From positions 1-64,000 of the forward strand of contig NZ_MUNX01000060.1 of assembly GCF_002001005.1 (NCBI RefSeq): DNA of 64,000 nucleotides. The letters are read 5' to 3'. A model generated the notes under the pieces. The model saw only the letters and a program-made list of their open reading frames with translations. It was not told the origin of the DNA and searched no databases. Both the position numbers and the translations under genes were made by a program. The stretch comes from Flavobacterium sp. A45. GTDB taxonomy: Bacteria > Bacteroidota > Bacteroidia > Flavobacteriales > Flavobacteriaceae. Shown here piece after piece: positions 18,783 to 28,083 of this stretch. Numbering within the stretch: position 1 is the first letter of the stretch; every line of letters begins with the position of its first letter.

Positions 18783-18826
18783 AAAAAAGGAGGATATTTT
18801 ATCTTCGTAAAATATCCTCCTTTTTT
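18783..18826. terminator. Strong bidirectional terminator after dnaB
   Basis: A perfect 19-bp stem (18783-18801 with 18808-18826) has a TCTTCG loop and A/T runs on both sides. It lies directly downstream of the dnaB stop codon on the minus strand. Confidence 0.92.
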
Positions 18827-18847
18827 GTGAAATACAATTTTTAAATT

Positions 18848-20392
18848 TTAAAATGGCACGTCACCATCATCGTCATCATTATTAAAATTGCTTCCAAAAG
18901 CCTCATTTGCCGATGGAAGATTTTTGGTTATAAATGAATTTTCATCATGATTCATACTAGATGGCAAATCATCATAACCACCACTGTAATCTTCTAAATT
19001 ATCGAATCGTCCTAAATGACCAATGAATTTCAAACGAACATTTTCGATACCACCATTCCTGTGTTTTGCAATCATGATCTCTGCTTGACCTGCAGTTGGA
19101 GATGCTTCTTCATCATCCCATTCATCAATTTTATAATATTCAGGACGGTATAAAAATGAAACAATATCCGCATCCTGCTCAATCGCTCCAGATTCACGAA
19201 GATCCGAAAGCAAAGGTCTTTTGCTCGAACCACGAGTTTCAACAGCACGCGATAATTGTGAAAGTGCAATTACAGGAACATTTAACTCCTTTGCCAATGC
19301 CTTTAAATTTCGGGAGATTGTCGAGATTTCCTGCTCTCTGTTTCCTCCGCCTTTTCCATTTCCTCCGGCAGTCATCAACTGCAAATAATCTATAATAATA
19401 ATCTTGATGCCATGTTGTGACACCAAACGTCTTGCTTTTGCTCTTAAGTCAAAAATAGACAACGATGGAGTATCATCAATAAAAAGTGGTGCTTTTTCTA
19501 AGTTCTTAACTTTGGTACTAAGCTGTTCCCACTCGTGTTTTTCTAATTTTCCGGTACGTAATTTCTCTGATGACAATCCAGTTTCGGAAGATATCAACCT
19601 GGTAATCAACTGTACCGATGCCATCTCCAAAGAGAACAAAGCCACAGGATGCCCAAAATCGATGGCAATATTTCTAGCCATCGACAAAATAAAGGCTGTT
19701 TTTCCCATCGCAGGTCTCGCCGCAATAATAATTAAATCACTTGGCTGCCATCCAGAAGTCAATTTATCCAGTTTATCAAAACCAGTCGCTACACCTGAAA
19801 GTCCTTCCTGTCCTGCAATTTCTTCAATACGCTTTTTTGCTTGTAGTACTAAACTCTGAGCCGTTTCAGAACTACGTTTGATATTTCCTTGAGTAACTTC
19901 ATAGAGTTTTGATTCGGCCTGATCTAATAAATCAAACACATCAGTAGTTTCATCATAGGAAGCTTCAATAATTTCAGATGAAATACGAATTAAACTTCGC
20001 TGAATAAATTTTTGAAGAATAATTCTGGAGTGAAACTCGATGTGAGCAGATGAGGATATCTTTTGCGTAAGCTGAATTAAATAAAAATCACCTCCGGCAA
20101 GATCTAATTTTGCATTTTTTCTAAGCTGAGCCGAAACGGTCAATAAATCGATTGGCTGTGTATCGTTGAATAATTGTATAATGGCTTCAAAAATATATTT
20201 GTGAGCATCTTTATAAAACGCATCAGGCTGCAGAATATCAATTACCTCATCTACACCTTTTTTATCAATCATCATAGCCCCAAGCACTGCCTCTTCTAAA
20301 TCTAATGCCTGCGGGGGTAATTTTCCTTTTTCTAGGTTAATAATTGTTGTTTTGTCCACTTTAACTGGACTAATATTTTTGAAATTTTCCAT
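18848..20392 (-). CDS. dnaB: Replicative DNA helicase
   Basis: The hexameric helicase unwinds DNA ahead of the replisome. The 514-residue protein has the N-terminal DnaB domain (LEEAVLGAMMIDKKGVDEVI from residue about 28), Walker A AARPAMGKTAF near residue 220, Walker B IIIIDYLQLM near 325, and the LSQLSRAVETR and LRESGAIEQDAD motifs. The acidic tail ending in DGDVPF is typical of Bacteroidota homologues. No intein is present. Confidence 0.97.
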   Translation of the reverse strand: MENFKNISPVKVDKTTIINLEKGKLPPQALDLEEAVLGAMMIDKKGVDEVIDILQPDAFYKDAHKYIFEAIIQLFNDTQPIDLLTVSAQLRKNAKLDLAGGDFYLIQLTQKISSSAHIEFHSRIILQKFIQRSLIRISSEIIEASYDETTDVFDLLDQAESKLYEVTQGNIKRSSETAQSLVLQAKKRIEEIAGQEGLSGVATGFDKLDKLTSGWQPSDLIIIAARPAMGKTAFILSMARNIAIDFGHPVALFSLEMASVQLITRLISSETGLSSEKLRTGKLEKHEWEQLSTKVKNLEKAPLFIDDTPSLSIFDLRAKARRLVSQHGIKIIIIDYLQLMTAGGNGKGGGNREQEISTISRNLKALAKELNVPVIALSQLSRAVETRGSSKRPLLSDLRESGAIEQDADIVSFLYRPEYYKIDEWDDEEASPTAGQAEIMIAKHRNGGIENVRLKFIGHLGRFDNLEDYSGGYDDLPSSMNHDENSFITKNLPSANEAFGSNFNNDDDDGDVPF

Positions 20393-20478
20393 GTAGCGAA
20401 AGTAACTAAAATTAAAAAAAAATCACAATTGAGTTATTACGATTTTTTGTTTATAAATACTTCTTTTTTGTTTATAAC

Positions 20479-20512
20479 CAAAAAAAAATCCGAAACTGTA
20501 AGGCTTCGGATT
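20479..20512 (-). terminator. Terminator after accA
   Basis: On the minus strand AATCCGAA (complement of 20505-20512) pairs with TTCGGATT (complement of 20487-20494), followed by a T-run (complement of the A-run at 20479-20486). It lies just past the accA stop. Confidence 0.8.
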
Positions 20513-20531
20513 AAGATCTTAAAAATGGCGT

Positions 20532-21485
20532 TTATTCTTTGAACTCTCCCATTTTACAGTATTTATCCATTCTCTGAGCGATTAATTCCTCTGTTGATAA
20601 GTCTTTCAGCTCATTGTATCCTTTCATGATATATTGCTCAACTGTAGTAAAAGTAGTCTCTCTATCATAATGAGCTCCACCTAGTGGTTCTGGAATAATA
20701 TCATCAACTAATTTTTGCTTTTTCATATCAGCAGAAGTTAACTTCAAGGCATCTGCAGCTTGTTCTTTATAATCCCAACTTTTCCATAAAATGGACGAAC
20801 AAGACTCTGGTGAAATCACAGAATACCATGTGTTTTCCAACATATAAACACGGTCTCCAACTCCAATTCCTAATGCTCCACCTGATGCTCCTTCTCCAAC
20901 AATAATTGTTATGATAGGCACTTTCAATCGTACCATTTCAAAAATATTTCTAGCGATGGCTTCTCCTTGTCCGCGTTCTTCCGCTTCCAAACCTGGATAT
21001 GCACCTGGAGTATCAATCAAAGTAACTACTGGGATATTAAATTTCTCAGCCATTTTCATCAATCGCAATGCTTTTCGGTACCCTTCAGGATTTGCCATCC
21101 CAAAATTTCTATACTGACGCGTCTTGGTATTGAATCCTTTTTGCTGACCGACAATCATAAAAGATTGCCCTCCAATTTTTCCTAAACCGCCAATCATGGC
21201 TTTATCATCCTTAAAACCTCTATCCCCATGCAGTTCCAGAAAAGTATCTCCACAAATCCCTTTGATATGATCCAAAGTATAAGGCCTGCTTGGGTGTCTT
21301 GATAACTGCACACGTTGCCAAGCAGTCAAGTTTTTATAAATCTGTTTTTTGGTCTCCTCTAATTTTTTGTTGATTTGTTTACAAGTATTGGTAACATCAA
21401 CATCTGATTCTAAACCAATAACAACACATTTATCTAATTGTTCTTCAAGTTCTTTTATTGGAAGCTCAAAATCTAAATATTCCAT
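20532..21485 (-). CDS. accA: Acetyl-CoA carboxylase carboxyltransferase subunit alpha
   Basis: The subunit pairs with AccD to transfer carboxyl groups from biotin-BCCP to acetyl-CoA, the first step of fatty acid synthesis. The 317-residue protein has the family N-terminus ([15 protein letters not shown]), [38 protein letters not shown] and [24 protein letters not shown] -7 box lies at 21535-21542 on the minus strand. accD is not in the window. Confidence 0.97.
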   Translation of the reverse strand: MEYLDFELPIKELEEQLDKCVVIGLESDVDVTNTCKQINKKLEETKKQIYKNLTAWQRVQLSRHPSRPYTLDHIKGICGDTFLELHGDRGFKDDKAMIGGLGKIGGQSFMIVGQQKGFNTKTRQYRNFGMANPEGYRKALRLMKMAEKFNIPVVTLIDTPGAYPGLEAEERGQGEAIARNIFEMVRLKVPIITIIVGEGASGGALGIGVGDRVYMLENTWYSVISPESCSSILWKSWDYKEQAADALKLTSADMKKQKLVDDIIPEPLGGAHYDRETTFTTVEQYIMKGYNELKDLSTEELIAQRMDKYCKMGEFKE

Positions 21486-21614
21486 AGGATTTGTGCGTAT
21501 TTATTATTGTTTTTAATTTTTCGATTTGGAACTGCAAATATAAAATTTAATATCGTTATACACTTATTTTTTTGTTCAAGTAGAAAAAAATAGATTTTAT
21601 AGCAACTAAAAACC

Positions 21615-22502
21615 CTACAATTCATCTTCTTTTCTATAATGTTTTATAATTCCGTTTAAGAGTACCGTAATTACAATTACAACAGCCCCAATATAAAATT
21701 CAGTACTCATTTTTTCTTTTCCGCCAATAATAAAAAAAGCTAGAACAATACCGTAAACAGGCTCTAAATTAGTCGTTAACATTACGGTATATGGCGATAA
21801 TTGTCGCATTACTTTTACCGAAGCCGTAAAGGCATAAGCAGTACAAATGGATGCTAAAATTAAAATCAAAATCCAGTCATTGGCTGTCAATACAAAAAAA
21901 TCTGCAGTGAAAGAACCATTAAATAAAAAATAGATTGAAATAAAAATAAAGCCTGCTAAGAACTCATAAAACGATATCACAGAAGGATCATGGTCTGCAA
22001 TTAATTTTCCGTTCATCAAAGTAAACAACACCCCTAATATTATAGAAACTAAAGCTATTAACATTCCGTTCCAATAATTAATCTCCACCTGCATGATTAA
22101 CCCTAGGCCTGCAATAATAATCAATCCAAAAAAAACTTCATACCAAAGTACTTTTCGGCCGTAAAATAATGGCTCCAATAATGATGCAAAAAAAGCACCT
22201 AAAGAAAAAACCGATAAGGTTATGGAGACTGTAGAGACTTTGATGGCTTCAAAAAAGAAAATCCAGTGTAAAGCGATCAAAAGACCAACAATTATGAACT
22301 TAAATAATGACTTGGGAGCCACTTTAAACGATTGTTTTTTGAACGCAATAAAAACAGCAATAAAAACCGCTGCGAAAAGCATTCTATACCAAACCAAAAA
22401 ATCAGACTGTATTGTAATTAATGCCCCTAAAATTGCTGTAAACCCCCAAATAAAAACAATTAAATGTAAACTAAGGTAACTTTTTAAATTATCGTTTCGC
22501 AT
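21615..22502 (-). CDS. EamA/DMT-family permease
   Basis: The 295-residue protein has ten predicted membrane helices in two EamA repeats of five, the layout of drug/metabolite exporters (RhaT/YdcZ type). Substrate cannot be told from sequence. Its start overlaps the end of the LptF/G gene by 14 bases, so the two are translated from one message. Confidence 0.85.
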   Translation of the reverse strand: MRNDNLKSYLSLHLIVFIWGFTAILGALITIQSDFLVWYRMLFAAVFIAVFIAFKKQSFKVAPKSLFKFIIVGLLIALHWIFFFEAIKVSTVSITLSVFSLGAFFASLLEPLFYGRKVLWYEVFFGLIIIAGLGLIMQVEINYWNGMLIALVSIILGVLFTLMNGKLIADHDPSVISFYEFLAGFIFISIYFLFNGSFTADFFVLTANDWILILILASICTAYAFTASVKVMRQLSPYTVMLTTNLEPVYGIVLAFFIIGGKEKMSTEFYIGAVVIVITVLLNGIIKHYRKEDEL

Positions 22503-23577
22503 TTCGTAATAAATAAACAGCTAATATTCCAAAAACAATGTTAGGCAACCAAACCGCCAGAAGTGGTGAAAATGAAGATTTTTCGGCCAATACACCAAAA
22601 ATTTTATCAAAAAAGACAAATGAAAATGCCACTGCAATTCCGATAGCCAAGTTGGCTCCCATTCCCCCTCTTCGTTTCATTGAAGATACAGAAACCGCTA
22701 TAATAGTTAATATAAAAGCCGAAACGGGCACACTATATTTTTTATACAAAACAACCAAATAAACATTGATATTGGACGATCCTCGTTTTTTTTCCTTTTC
22801 TATAAAAGCTTTCAAATCCCCTAAACTTAATGTCTCGGCAATATAAACCACAGGGGCTAAATCCTCTAGATCAAAACTAAATTTCATCTTCTTTTCGGGT
22901 GCTTTTTCAATCACATCCGATTCTTTTCCAACGATTCTTTTGGTGTAATCAAATAAAGAATAGTTCTTTTCCTTAGGATTCCATTTGATTCTACTAGCCG
23001 TAATTTTGTATTCTAATTTCTCTTTTTTGAAGTGCTCCAACGAAAAATTAAAAGCCATTTGGGACTCATTATTAAAGCTATTCACATAGATAAACTCATT
23101 ATCACTTATCTGCCTGTAAACATCGGTATTATCGCCACGCATGATTTCCTTCCCTCCACTCTTGAGATAGGTGTACCTAAAATTATTGTAGCCTTCACTA
23201 GATGCGGGTACCACATAGAATCCCATCAGTAAAACTATTACAGATACAATCGCAGCCCCTATAATATAGGGTCTCATAAAACGCGTAAAAGAAATTCCCG
23301 AACTTAAAATAGCAATAATTTCTGTATTGTTTGCCAATTTTGAGGTAAACCAAATCACCGATATAAACAAAAATATCGGAAAGAGATTATTCATAAAGTA
23401 AATTGTAAAATGATAATAATAAATGGCTATTTTAAAAAACGGCACTTTATTCTCAATCATTTTATTGATTTTCTCCGATATATCAATAATCATCCCAATA
23501 GGTGCAAATAATAAAAGCATCACCGCAAAAGTGGCTAAATATCTTTTTAGAATGTACTTATCTATTATTGTTAACAT
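22489..23577 (-). CDS. LptF/LptG-family permease (lipopolysaccharide export)
   Basis: The 362-residue protein has the YjgP/YjgQ layout: three membrane helices at the N-terminus (residues about 12-115), a periplasmic jellyroll-like region (about 120-260) and three helices at the C-terminus. LptF/G form the membrane part of the ABC exporter that extracts LPS. Which of the two it is cannot be decided by eye. It precedes an EamA permease and follows tgt on the same strand. Confidence 0.9.
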   Translation of the reverse strand: MLTIIDKYILKRYLATFAVMLLLFAPIGMIIDISEKINKMIENKVPFFKIAIYYYHFTIYFMNNLFPIFLFISVIWFTSKLANNTEIIAILSSGISFTRFMRPYIIGAAIVSVIVLLMGFYVVPASSEGYNNFRYTYLKSGGKEIMRGDNTDVYRQISDNEFIYVNSFNNESQMAFNFSLEHFKKEKLEYKITASRIKWNPKEKNYSLFDYTKRIVGKESDVIEKAPEKKMKFSFDLEDLAPVVYIAETLSLGDLKAFIEKEKKRGSSNINVYLVVLYKKYSVPVSAFILTIIAVSVSSMKRRGGMGANLAIGIAVAFSFVFFDKIFGVLAEKSSFSPLLAVWLPNIVFGILAVYLLRNAKR

Positions 23578-23674
23578 ACTTATGGTTTAAATGTTTAATC
23601 GTTTAAATGTTTAAAAATTTAAGGGATAATAAAAACAACCTGATACCTTTAAACACTTAAACCTTAAACTTTTT

Positions 23675-24805
23675 TTACAATCGCTGGCTCATATTTTTCA
23701 CCATCATTTCTTTCCATGGCTTAAAATCGCCGGCTAAGATATGTTTTCTCGCCTCACGAACCAGCCACATATAGAAACCTAAATTATGTATGGTAGCAAT
23801 TTGTTTTCCCAAATATTCATTGGCTGCAAACAAGTGACGCAAATACGCTTTAGAATATTCCGTATCTACAAAGGTATATGCCATTTCATCAATTGGAGAA
23901 AAATCGGCTTCCCATTTCTTGTTTTTGATATTGATCGTTCCATTTGCAGTAAATAACATACCATTTCTGGCGTTACGCGTAGGCATTACACAGTCAAACA
24001 TGTCAATTCCAAGAGCGATATTTTCCAAAATATTGATTGGTGTTCCCACTCCCATCAAATAACGCGGTTTATCCTCAGGCAGAATTTCGCAAACCACTTC
24101 GGTCATGGCATACATTTCCTCCGCAGGCTCCCCTACAGATAGTCCGCCAATCGCATTTCCTTGTTGGTTGGAATTGGCAATATATTCTGCCGATTGTTGT
24201 CGCAAATCTTTATAGGTACTTCCCTGTATAATTGGGAAAAAAGTTTGCTCATAACCATATTTAAATGGCAATTTATCTAAATGATTGATGCAACGATCCA
24301 ACCAGCGGTGGGTCATGTGCATCGAGCGTTGCGCATAACGGTAATCACATGGATAAGGCGTACACTCATCAAAAGCCATGATAATATCGGCTCCGATGGT
24401 ACGCTGAATTTCCATCACATTCTCCGGCGTGAAAAAATGGTACGAACCGTCAATATGCGATTTAAACTTTACTCCTTCTTCCTTAATCTTACGATTTGCC
24501 GAAAGCGAATACACTTGATATCCACCAGAATCGGTCAAAATATTACGATCCCAATTCATGAATTTATGCAGTCCGCCTGCTTTTTCAAGAATTTCAGTTT
24601 GCGGACGCAAGTATAAATGATAGGTATTTCCAAGTATAATATCAGGGTTTATTTCTTCTCTCAATTCCCTTTGGTGTACCCCTTTTACCGAGGCTGCAGT
24701 CCCAACAGGCATAAAAATAGGCGTTTCAATAACACCGTGATCAGTAGTAATACTTCCCGCACGCGCTTTCGATTGGGGATCTGTTTTTAATAAATCAAAC
24801 TTCAT
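23675..24805 (-). CDS. tgt: tRNA-guanine (queuine) transglycosylase
   Basis: The enzyme exchanges the wobble guanine of GUN anticodons for the queuosine precursor preQ1. The 376-residue protein has the TIM-barrel motifs ILTDSGGYQVYSL, AFDECTPYP, GVGTPINILENIALGIDMFDCVMPTR with the nucleophilic Asp, and GNAIGGLSVGEP. The usual zinc-binding CxCxxC stretch is absent: the corresponding segment near residue 315 reads DEMAYTFVDTEYSKAYLRHL, although the later His (ATIHNLGFY) remains. A minus-strand promoter (TATCTTTG 24826-24833, TTG 24854-24856, 20-base spacer) precedes it. Confidence 0.95.
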   Translation of the reverse strand: MKFDLLKTDPQSKARAGSITTDHGVIETPIFMPVGTAASVKGVHQRELREEINPDIILGNTYHLYLRPQTEILEKAGGLHKFMNWDRNILTDSGGYQVYSLSANRKIKEEGVKFKSHIDGSYHFFTPENVMEIQRTIGADIIMAFDECTPYPCDYRYAQRSMHMTHRWLDRCINHLDKLPFKYGYEQTFFPIIQGSTYKDLRQQSAEYIANSNQQGNAIGGLSVGEPAEEMYAMTEVVCEILPEDKPRYLMGVGTPINILENIALGIDMFDCVMPTRNARNGMLFTANGTINIKNKKWEADFSPIDEMAYTFVDTEYSKAYLRHLFAANEYLGKQIATIHNLGFYMWLVREARKHILAGDFKPWKEMMVKNMSQRL

Positions 24806-24825
24806 ATAGGCTTTTTATCAGTCGG

Positions 24826-24856
24826 CAAAGATAGTCTAATTTAAAACCAGCATCAA
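24826..24856 (-). promoter_or_regulatory. Promoter of tgt
   Basis: On the minus strand a TATCTTTG -7 box (24826-24833) and a TTG -33 element (24854-24856) are spaced 20 bases apart. Confidence 0.65.
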
Positions 24857-25158
24857 AAAAATATTTCCTTACAAATGAATGAAAAGTGAGCCCGCATTTA
24901 ACTTACCACTATGAAGCAAAACGAGAAACAGCACTCATAGAACAATTAGCTGAAAAATCTCGCATCTTTAATCCCCAACCTCGCCAAGTGCCAGAACGTT
25001 AGAATTGTTTGACAGCTATACTATCACAGACAATCTCGAACTATTTAGAACTTCTACTTCGCATTTAGACTTTGCCAACTTATGTTAAGTCGCTAATTTT
25101 AATCAATTACACCACTGGATAAATAAATGAATTTTTATTGTAAAAAAATCATAATTTA
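24857..25158. other. Intergenic region with possible decayed coding sequence
   Basis: No intact gene is seen. On the plus strand around 24910-25085, short open stretches interrupted by stops look coding-like (for example EAKRETALIEQLA and RIFNPQPRQVPE), hinting at a gene remnant. I cannot name a family. Confidence 0.25.
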
Positions 25159-25188
25159 TTGTTTATTAATAAATATTTATTATATTTG
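25159..25188 (+). promoter_or_regulatory. Promoter of the DUF2975/XRE pair
   Basis: A TATATTTG -7 box (25181-25188) and TTG (25159-25161) are spaced 19 bases apart, directly upstream of the 25212 gene. Confidence 0.75.
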
Positions 25189-25211
25189 ACATATCAACTT
25201 TAATTTAAATA

Positions 25212-25751
25212 ATGATGTCAAAAACAAACAACTTCGTATTTTGGGGCTTATACATTGTAGCTTGGCTTATTTTTGTCGGCTTGTGTATTGAAGCAGGAGG
25301 CTTACTAGTAAATTTCTTTTTCAGTCTGTATAACCCTGAATTTGTCCAAAATCTTTATCAAAAGTTGGACTTAACTGAAATGTATAACGACAGTAGATTA
25401 ACTTTTTTCGGTGTCTATAGCTTTATTCTAATCATTTCAATTTTAAAAGCCTGCCTATTTTATACGGTTATTAAACTAATGCACACAATGGATTTATCAA
25501 AACCGTTCAGCAATTTTGTTGCGACACAAATTTTACAAATTAGTTACTTCACCCTTTCAATTGGAATATTAAGTCACATTGCCAGACAATTAGTTGAAAA
25601 TTTAATGCACCATGGTTTTGTTCCCGACAACTTAAACCAATTTTGGGCAGACAGTCAGGCATTTATTTTAATGGGAGCAGTAATCTATATTATTGCGACT
25701 ATTTTCAAAAAAGGAGTAGATATTCAAAACGAAAACGATTTAACTGTTTAA
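25212..25751 (+). CDS. DUF2975-family membrane protein
   Basis: The 179-residue protein has four hydrophobic helices, about residues 10-35, 68-92, 105-125 and 148-165. With the small XRE repressor that follows three bases after its stop, it matches the recurring DUF2975 plus YozG-like regulator pair. Its function is unknown; the pairing suggests the membrane protein and repressor act together. The start may be the second Met (MSKTNNFVFWG), one codon later. Confidence 0.75.
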   Translation: MMSKTNNFVFWGLYIVAWLIFVGLCIEAGGLLVNFFFSLYNPEFVQNLYQKLDLTEMYNDSRLTFFGVYSFILIISILKACLFYTVIKLMHTMDLSKPFSNFVATQILQISYFTLSIGILSHIARQLVENLMHHGFVPDNLNQFWADSQAFILMGAVIYIIATIFKKGVDIQNENDLTV

Positions 25752-25754
25752 GTT

Positions 25755-25964
25755 ATGGCAATTATAGTAAATTTAGACGTTGTAATGGCTAAAAGAAAAA
25801 TGTCACTCAATGAACTTTCTGACAAAGTTGGATTGACTTTATCGAACCTTTCCATATTAAAGACAGGAAAAGCAAAGGCTATTAGATTTAGCACTTTGGA
25901 AACAATTTGTAATGTATTAGAATGCCAACCAGGTGACATTTTAGAGTACGTTAATGATAAATAA
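25755..25964 (+). CDS. Small XRE-family transcriptional regulator (YozG-like)
   Basis: The 69-residue protein is a bare helix-turn-helix of the HTH_26/YozG type. It begins MAIIVNLDVVMAKRKMSLNE, has the LSDKVGLTLSNLSILKTGKAKAI recognition region and ends with LEYVND. It lies three bases behind the DUF2975 gene, the standard arrangement for this pair, and probably controls that operon. Confidence 0.88.
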   Translation: MAIIVNLDVVMAKRKMSLNELSDKVGLTLSNLSILKTGKAKAIRFSTLETICNVLECQPGDILEYVNDK

Positions 25965-26158
25965 GAACAATCACCGCTAACTGCTTCAACTGATTTGGGG
26001 CAATTGCCTTAACGAGAAGTTGGTTTTGTATTTGGGAAGATTTGCTTCACCTGTTTGCTATGGCTCGGGTGGCAAATCCGAAAATAAGGATTAATTTAAT
26101 CCCAAACCAATTGTAGAAAAGGAACACAGCATGAAACCACAACCAAACTGAAATCGAA

Positions 26159-26602
26159 ATGATTAAATTGAAATTTAAATTAATAATTATAATCACAACA
26201 ACTCTATTCATTTCATATTATCTAATCTCATTCTTTTCTACTTTCCACTTTTATGCTGCTGGGACTTATCCTTACGCAGAAACATATCACCTCAAATATT
26301 CTGAAAAAAAAATTATCAATGCACTGGAAATACTAAAGCTCAAAAACGCAGACTTAAAAGATAATGATACTACAGACTATTGGCATGACATTTATTTTGA
26401 TTTAGGAGACAAAAAAGTACAAACATGGACGAGATCATCTAATGAAAACGAAACAGATTTTGCTTTTGTTGCTATATCTAAAAATAAAAGACCACAGTGG
26501 CAATTAATTAATCAAGACCTAGGTTTACTTGAAAATATAATAACAAAAAGGAAATTTGAAAAGGAAATAATACAAAGACTTAAAATTCAATTAGAAAAAT
26601 AA
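26159..26602 (+). CDS. Hypothetical membrane-anchored protein
   Basis: The 147-residue protein has one N-terminal hydrophobic segment (residues about 7-28) and a charged soluble remainder. I do not recognise the family. It stands alone in an accessory patch, with an unusual 190-base spacer before it and a group II intron-like relic after it. The single anchor suggests it faces the periplasm. Confidence 0.55.
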   Translation: MIKLKFKLIIIITTTLFISYYLISFFSTFHFYAAGTYPYAETYHLKYSEKKIINALEILKLKNADLKDNDTTDYWHDIYFDLGDKKVQTWTRSSNENETDFAFVAISKNKRPQWQLINQDLGLLENIITKRKFEKEIIQRLKIQLEK

Positions 26603-26611
26603 ATAGCTTTA

Positions 26612-26715
26612 CCCAATCGAGTAGACGCCTCCACCAGCAACTGATGGACTGCGCCTCTCACACTACCAAGTATACTAATCATCTCCTTTTACCAACGAGA
26701 GCGGTTCCCAAAGTG
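26612..26715 (-). ncRNA. Probable relic of a group II intron 3' end (domains V-VI)
   Basis: On the minus strand the sequence carries GGTAGTGTGAGAGG, then a hairpin CCATCAG-TTG-CTGGTGG, then GGCGTCTACTCGATTG. GTGTGAGAGG followed by a domain-VI hairpin and CTACTCGAT is the pattern I know from bacterial group II intron 3' ends. The upstream part (GAACCGCTCTCG) resembles a decayed domain V. No reverse transcriptase gene remains. Recognition is by eye. Confidence 0.4.
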
Positions 26716-26780
26716 ATGATTTAAGTTCAAGCATAACAAATTCCAATAGACAATTAACTAATCTAATAGTATTAAAAAAA

Positions 26781-27362
26781 ATGACTAAACTATCTTCAAA
26801 CGACTCAACAAATAAGACTGACACAATTGAACATGCCCAAAAAGATATGTGCAAAGGTTATGCAAATGGTTCCCTCGGGATAATTGTTTCAGGACTTATG
26901 TGGCTGATTTCGGCAGCTGTAACTTATCAATATTCTGCCAAACAGGCAGTTTGGGCACTTTTAATTGGAGGAATGCTTATCCATCCTGTGAGTGTGCTTT
27001 TCTACAAAATAATTGGACTAAACGGCAGTCATACAAAGGGAAATCAATTAGGAAACTTAGCGATGGAAGGAACTATTTTTATGATTATGTGCTTACCTAT
27101 TGCTTTTGGTCTTTCATTACAGCATACAGAATGGTTTTTTCAAGGCATGCTTCTCATTATTGGTGGAAGGTATTTGACATTTTCCTCTATTTATGGAATC
27201 AAACTTTATTGGATTTTAGGAGCAAGTTTAGGAGTTGCGGCATACTTATTATTTTACAATAGCGTACAATCGTTTGGCACTTTGTTAGCAGGTTCACTTA
27301 TTGAAATTTCGTTTGGGATTTTTATGTTTTTATCTTTTCGAAGAAACAATAAAAACGCATAG
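26781..27362 (+). CDS. Multi-pass membrane protein, DUF7010-like
   Basis: The 193-residue protein has six hydrophobic segments after a short polar N-terminus (HAQKDMCKGYANGSLGIIVSG). It resembles the family I know as DUF7010, which has no assigned function; that identification is tentative. It is a single-gene unit in the accessory patch. Confidence 0.6.
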   Translation: MTKLSSNDSTNKTDTIEHAQKDMCKGYANGSLGIIVSGLMWLISAAVTYQYSAKQAVWALLIGGMLIHPVSVLFYKIIGLNGSHTKGNQLGNLAMEGTIFMIMCLPIAFGLSLQHTEWFFQGMLLIIGGRYLTFSSIYGIKLYWILGASLGVAAYLLFYNSVQSFGTLLAGSLIEISFGIFMFLSFRRNNKNA

Positions 27363-27718
27363 GACTGTTGTATTTAACCAAAATATCAAATCTCCACAGT
27401 CTAGTTTTAAAAGAATAAAATAAGTGCTTTTTCATAACTTTGAATTTAGGATAAACAAAAATGCTAATCTTCTTTAAAGCTTTTATTAGACCGCTATTTC
27501 TATCATTCTATTTGGATCAATTCAATGGGATTCAATGAGAAAGCAGAGGACTAATACACGATTTAGTTCTTAACTAGCAAAGTCTATAGTTCAGCTCGCT
27601 TTACTTTAAATATTTAAAGTTTTTATAAACATTAAACCCAATAAAAGTCCCGCACCTTTTTACAGAATAATAGAAATTGGCATTTAGTTTCGTGTACAAT
27701 AGCTAAAATGAAACCCTA
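27363..27718. other. Intergenic region before the rhodanese pair
   Basis: Nothing coding or structured is recognised in this stretch. The regulatory sequence of the rhodanese pair begins just after it. Confidence 0.4.
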
Positions 27719-27719
27719 T

Positions 27720-27763
27720 GTAACAAAAGTTACTGTGCAGCTTTAATTTCTATTGTAATTTTG
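27720..27763 (+). promoter_or_regulatory. Operator palindrome and -7 box upstream of the rhodanese genes
   Basis: GTAAC (27720-27724) and GTTAC (27729-27733) form a perfect palindrome around AAAA. A TAATTTTG -7 box follows at 27756-27763. I recall Crp/Fnr-type regulators in Bacteroidota using similar TGTAAC-N4-GTTACA sites near sulfur-handling genes. The centre lies about 30 bases upstream of the -7 box. Confidence 0.5.
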
Positions 27764-27796
27764 CACTATAAAACAATATACTTTAAAGCAAACACT

Positions 27797-28075
27797 ATGA
27801 CTTTAGAAAACATAATAAAAGAAAAACAAGGCACAATTGTAGATGTACGAACACGAGAGGAATACAGCGGAGGACACGTTGCAGGCTCTATTAACATTCC
27901 CCTAAATGAAGTTCAAGACCGATTTGAAGAAATACAAAACCTAAAAATGCCATTAGTACTTTGTTGTGCATCTGGAAACCGAAGCGGGCAAGCACAACAT
28001 TATCTTTCACAGAAAAAAATCGACTGTTACAATGGCGGCTCGTGGTTAGATGTCAATTATTATCAATCCAAATAA
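27797..28075 (+). CDS. Rhodanese-like domain protein (first of pair)
   Basis: The 92-residue single rhodanese domain has the active-site loop CCASGNRS with the catalytic Cys (near residue 58), and DVRTREEYSGGHVAGSINIPL. It is expected to handle sulfane sulfur in the cytoplasm. The ATG at 27797 is chosen because the -7 box at 27756-27763 makes a TTG start at 27761 unlikely. It is followed eight bases later by a second rhodanese. Confidence 0.88.
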   Translation: MTLENIIKEKQGTIVDVRTREEYSGGHVAGSINIPLNEVQDRFEEIQNLKMPLVLCCASGNRSGQAQHYLSQKKIDCYNGGSWLDVNYYQSK

Positions 28076-28083
28076 TACTTCAA

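Noticed and set aside
25965..26158. Integron attC-like site in the spacer before the 26159 gene
   Set aside because: Some short inverted segments are present, but no GTTRRRY-type core pair could be identified with confidence.
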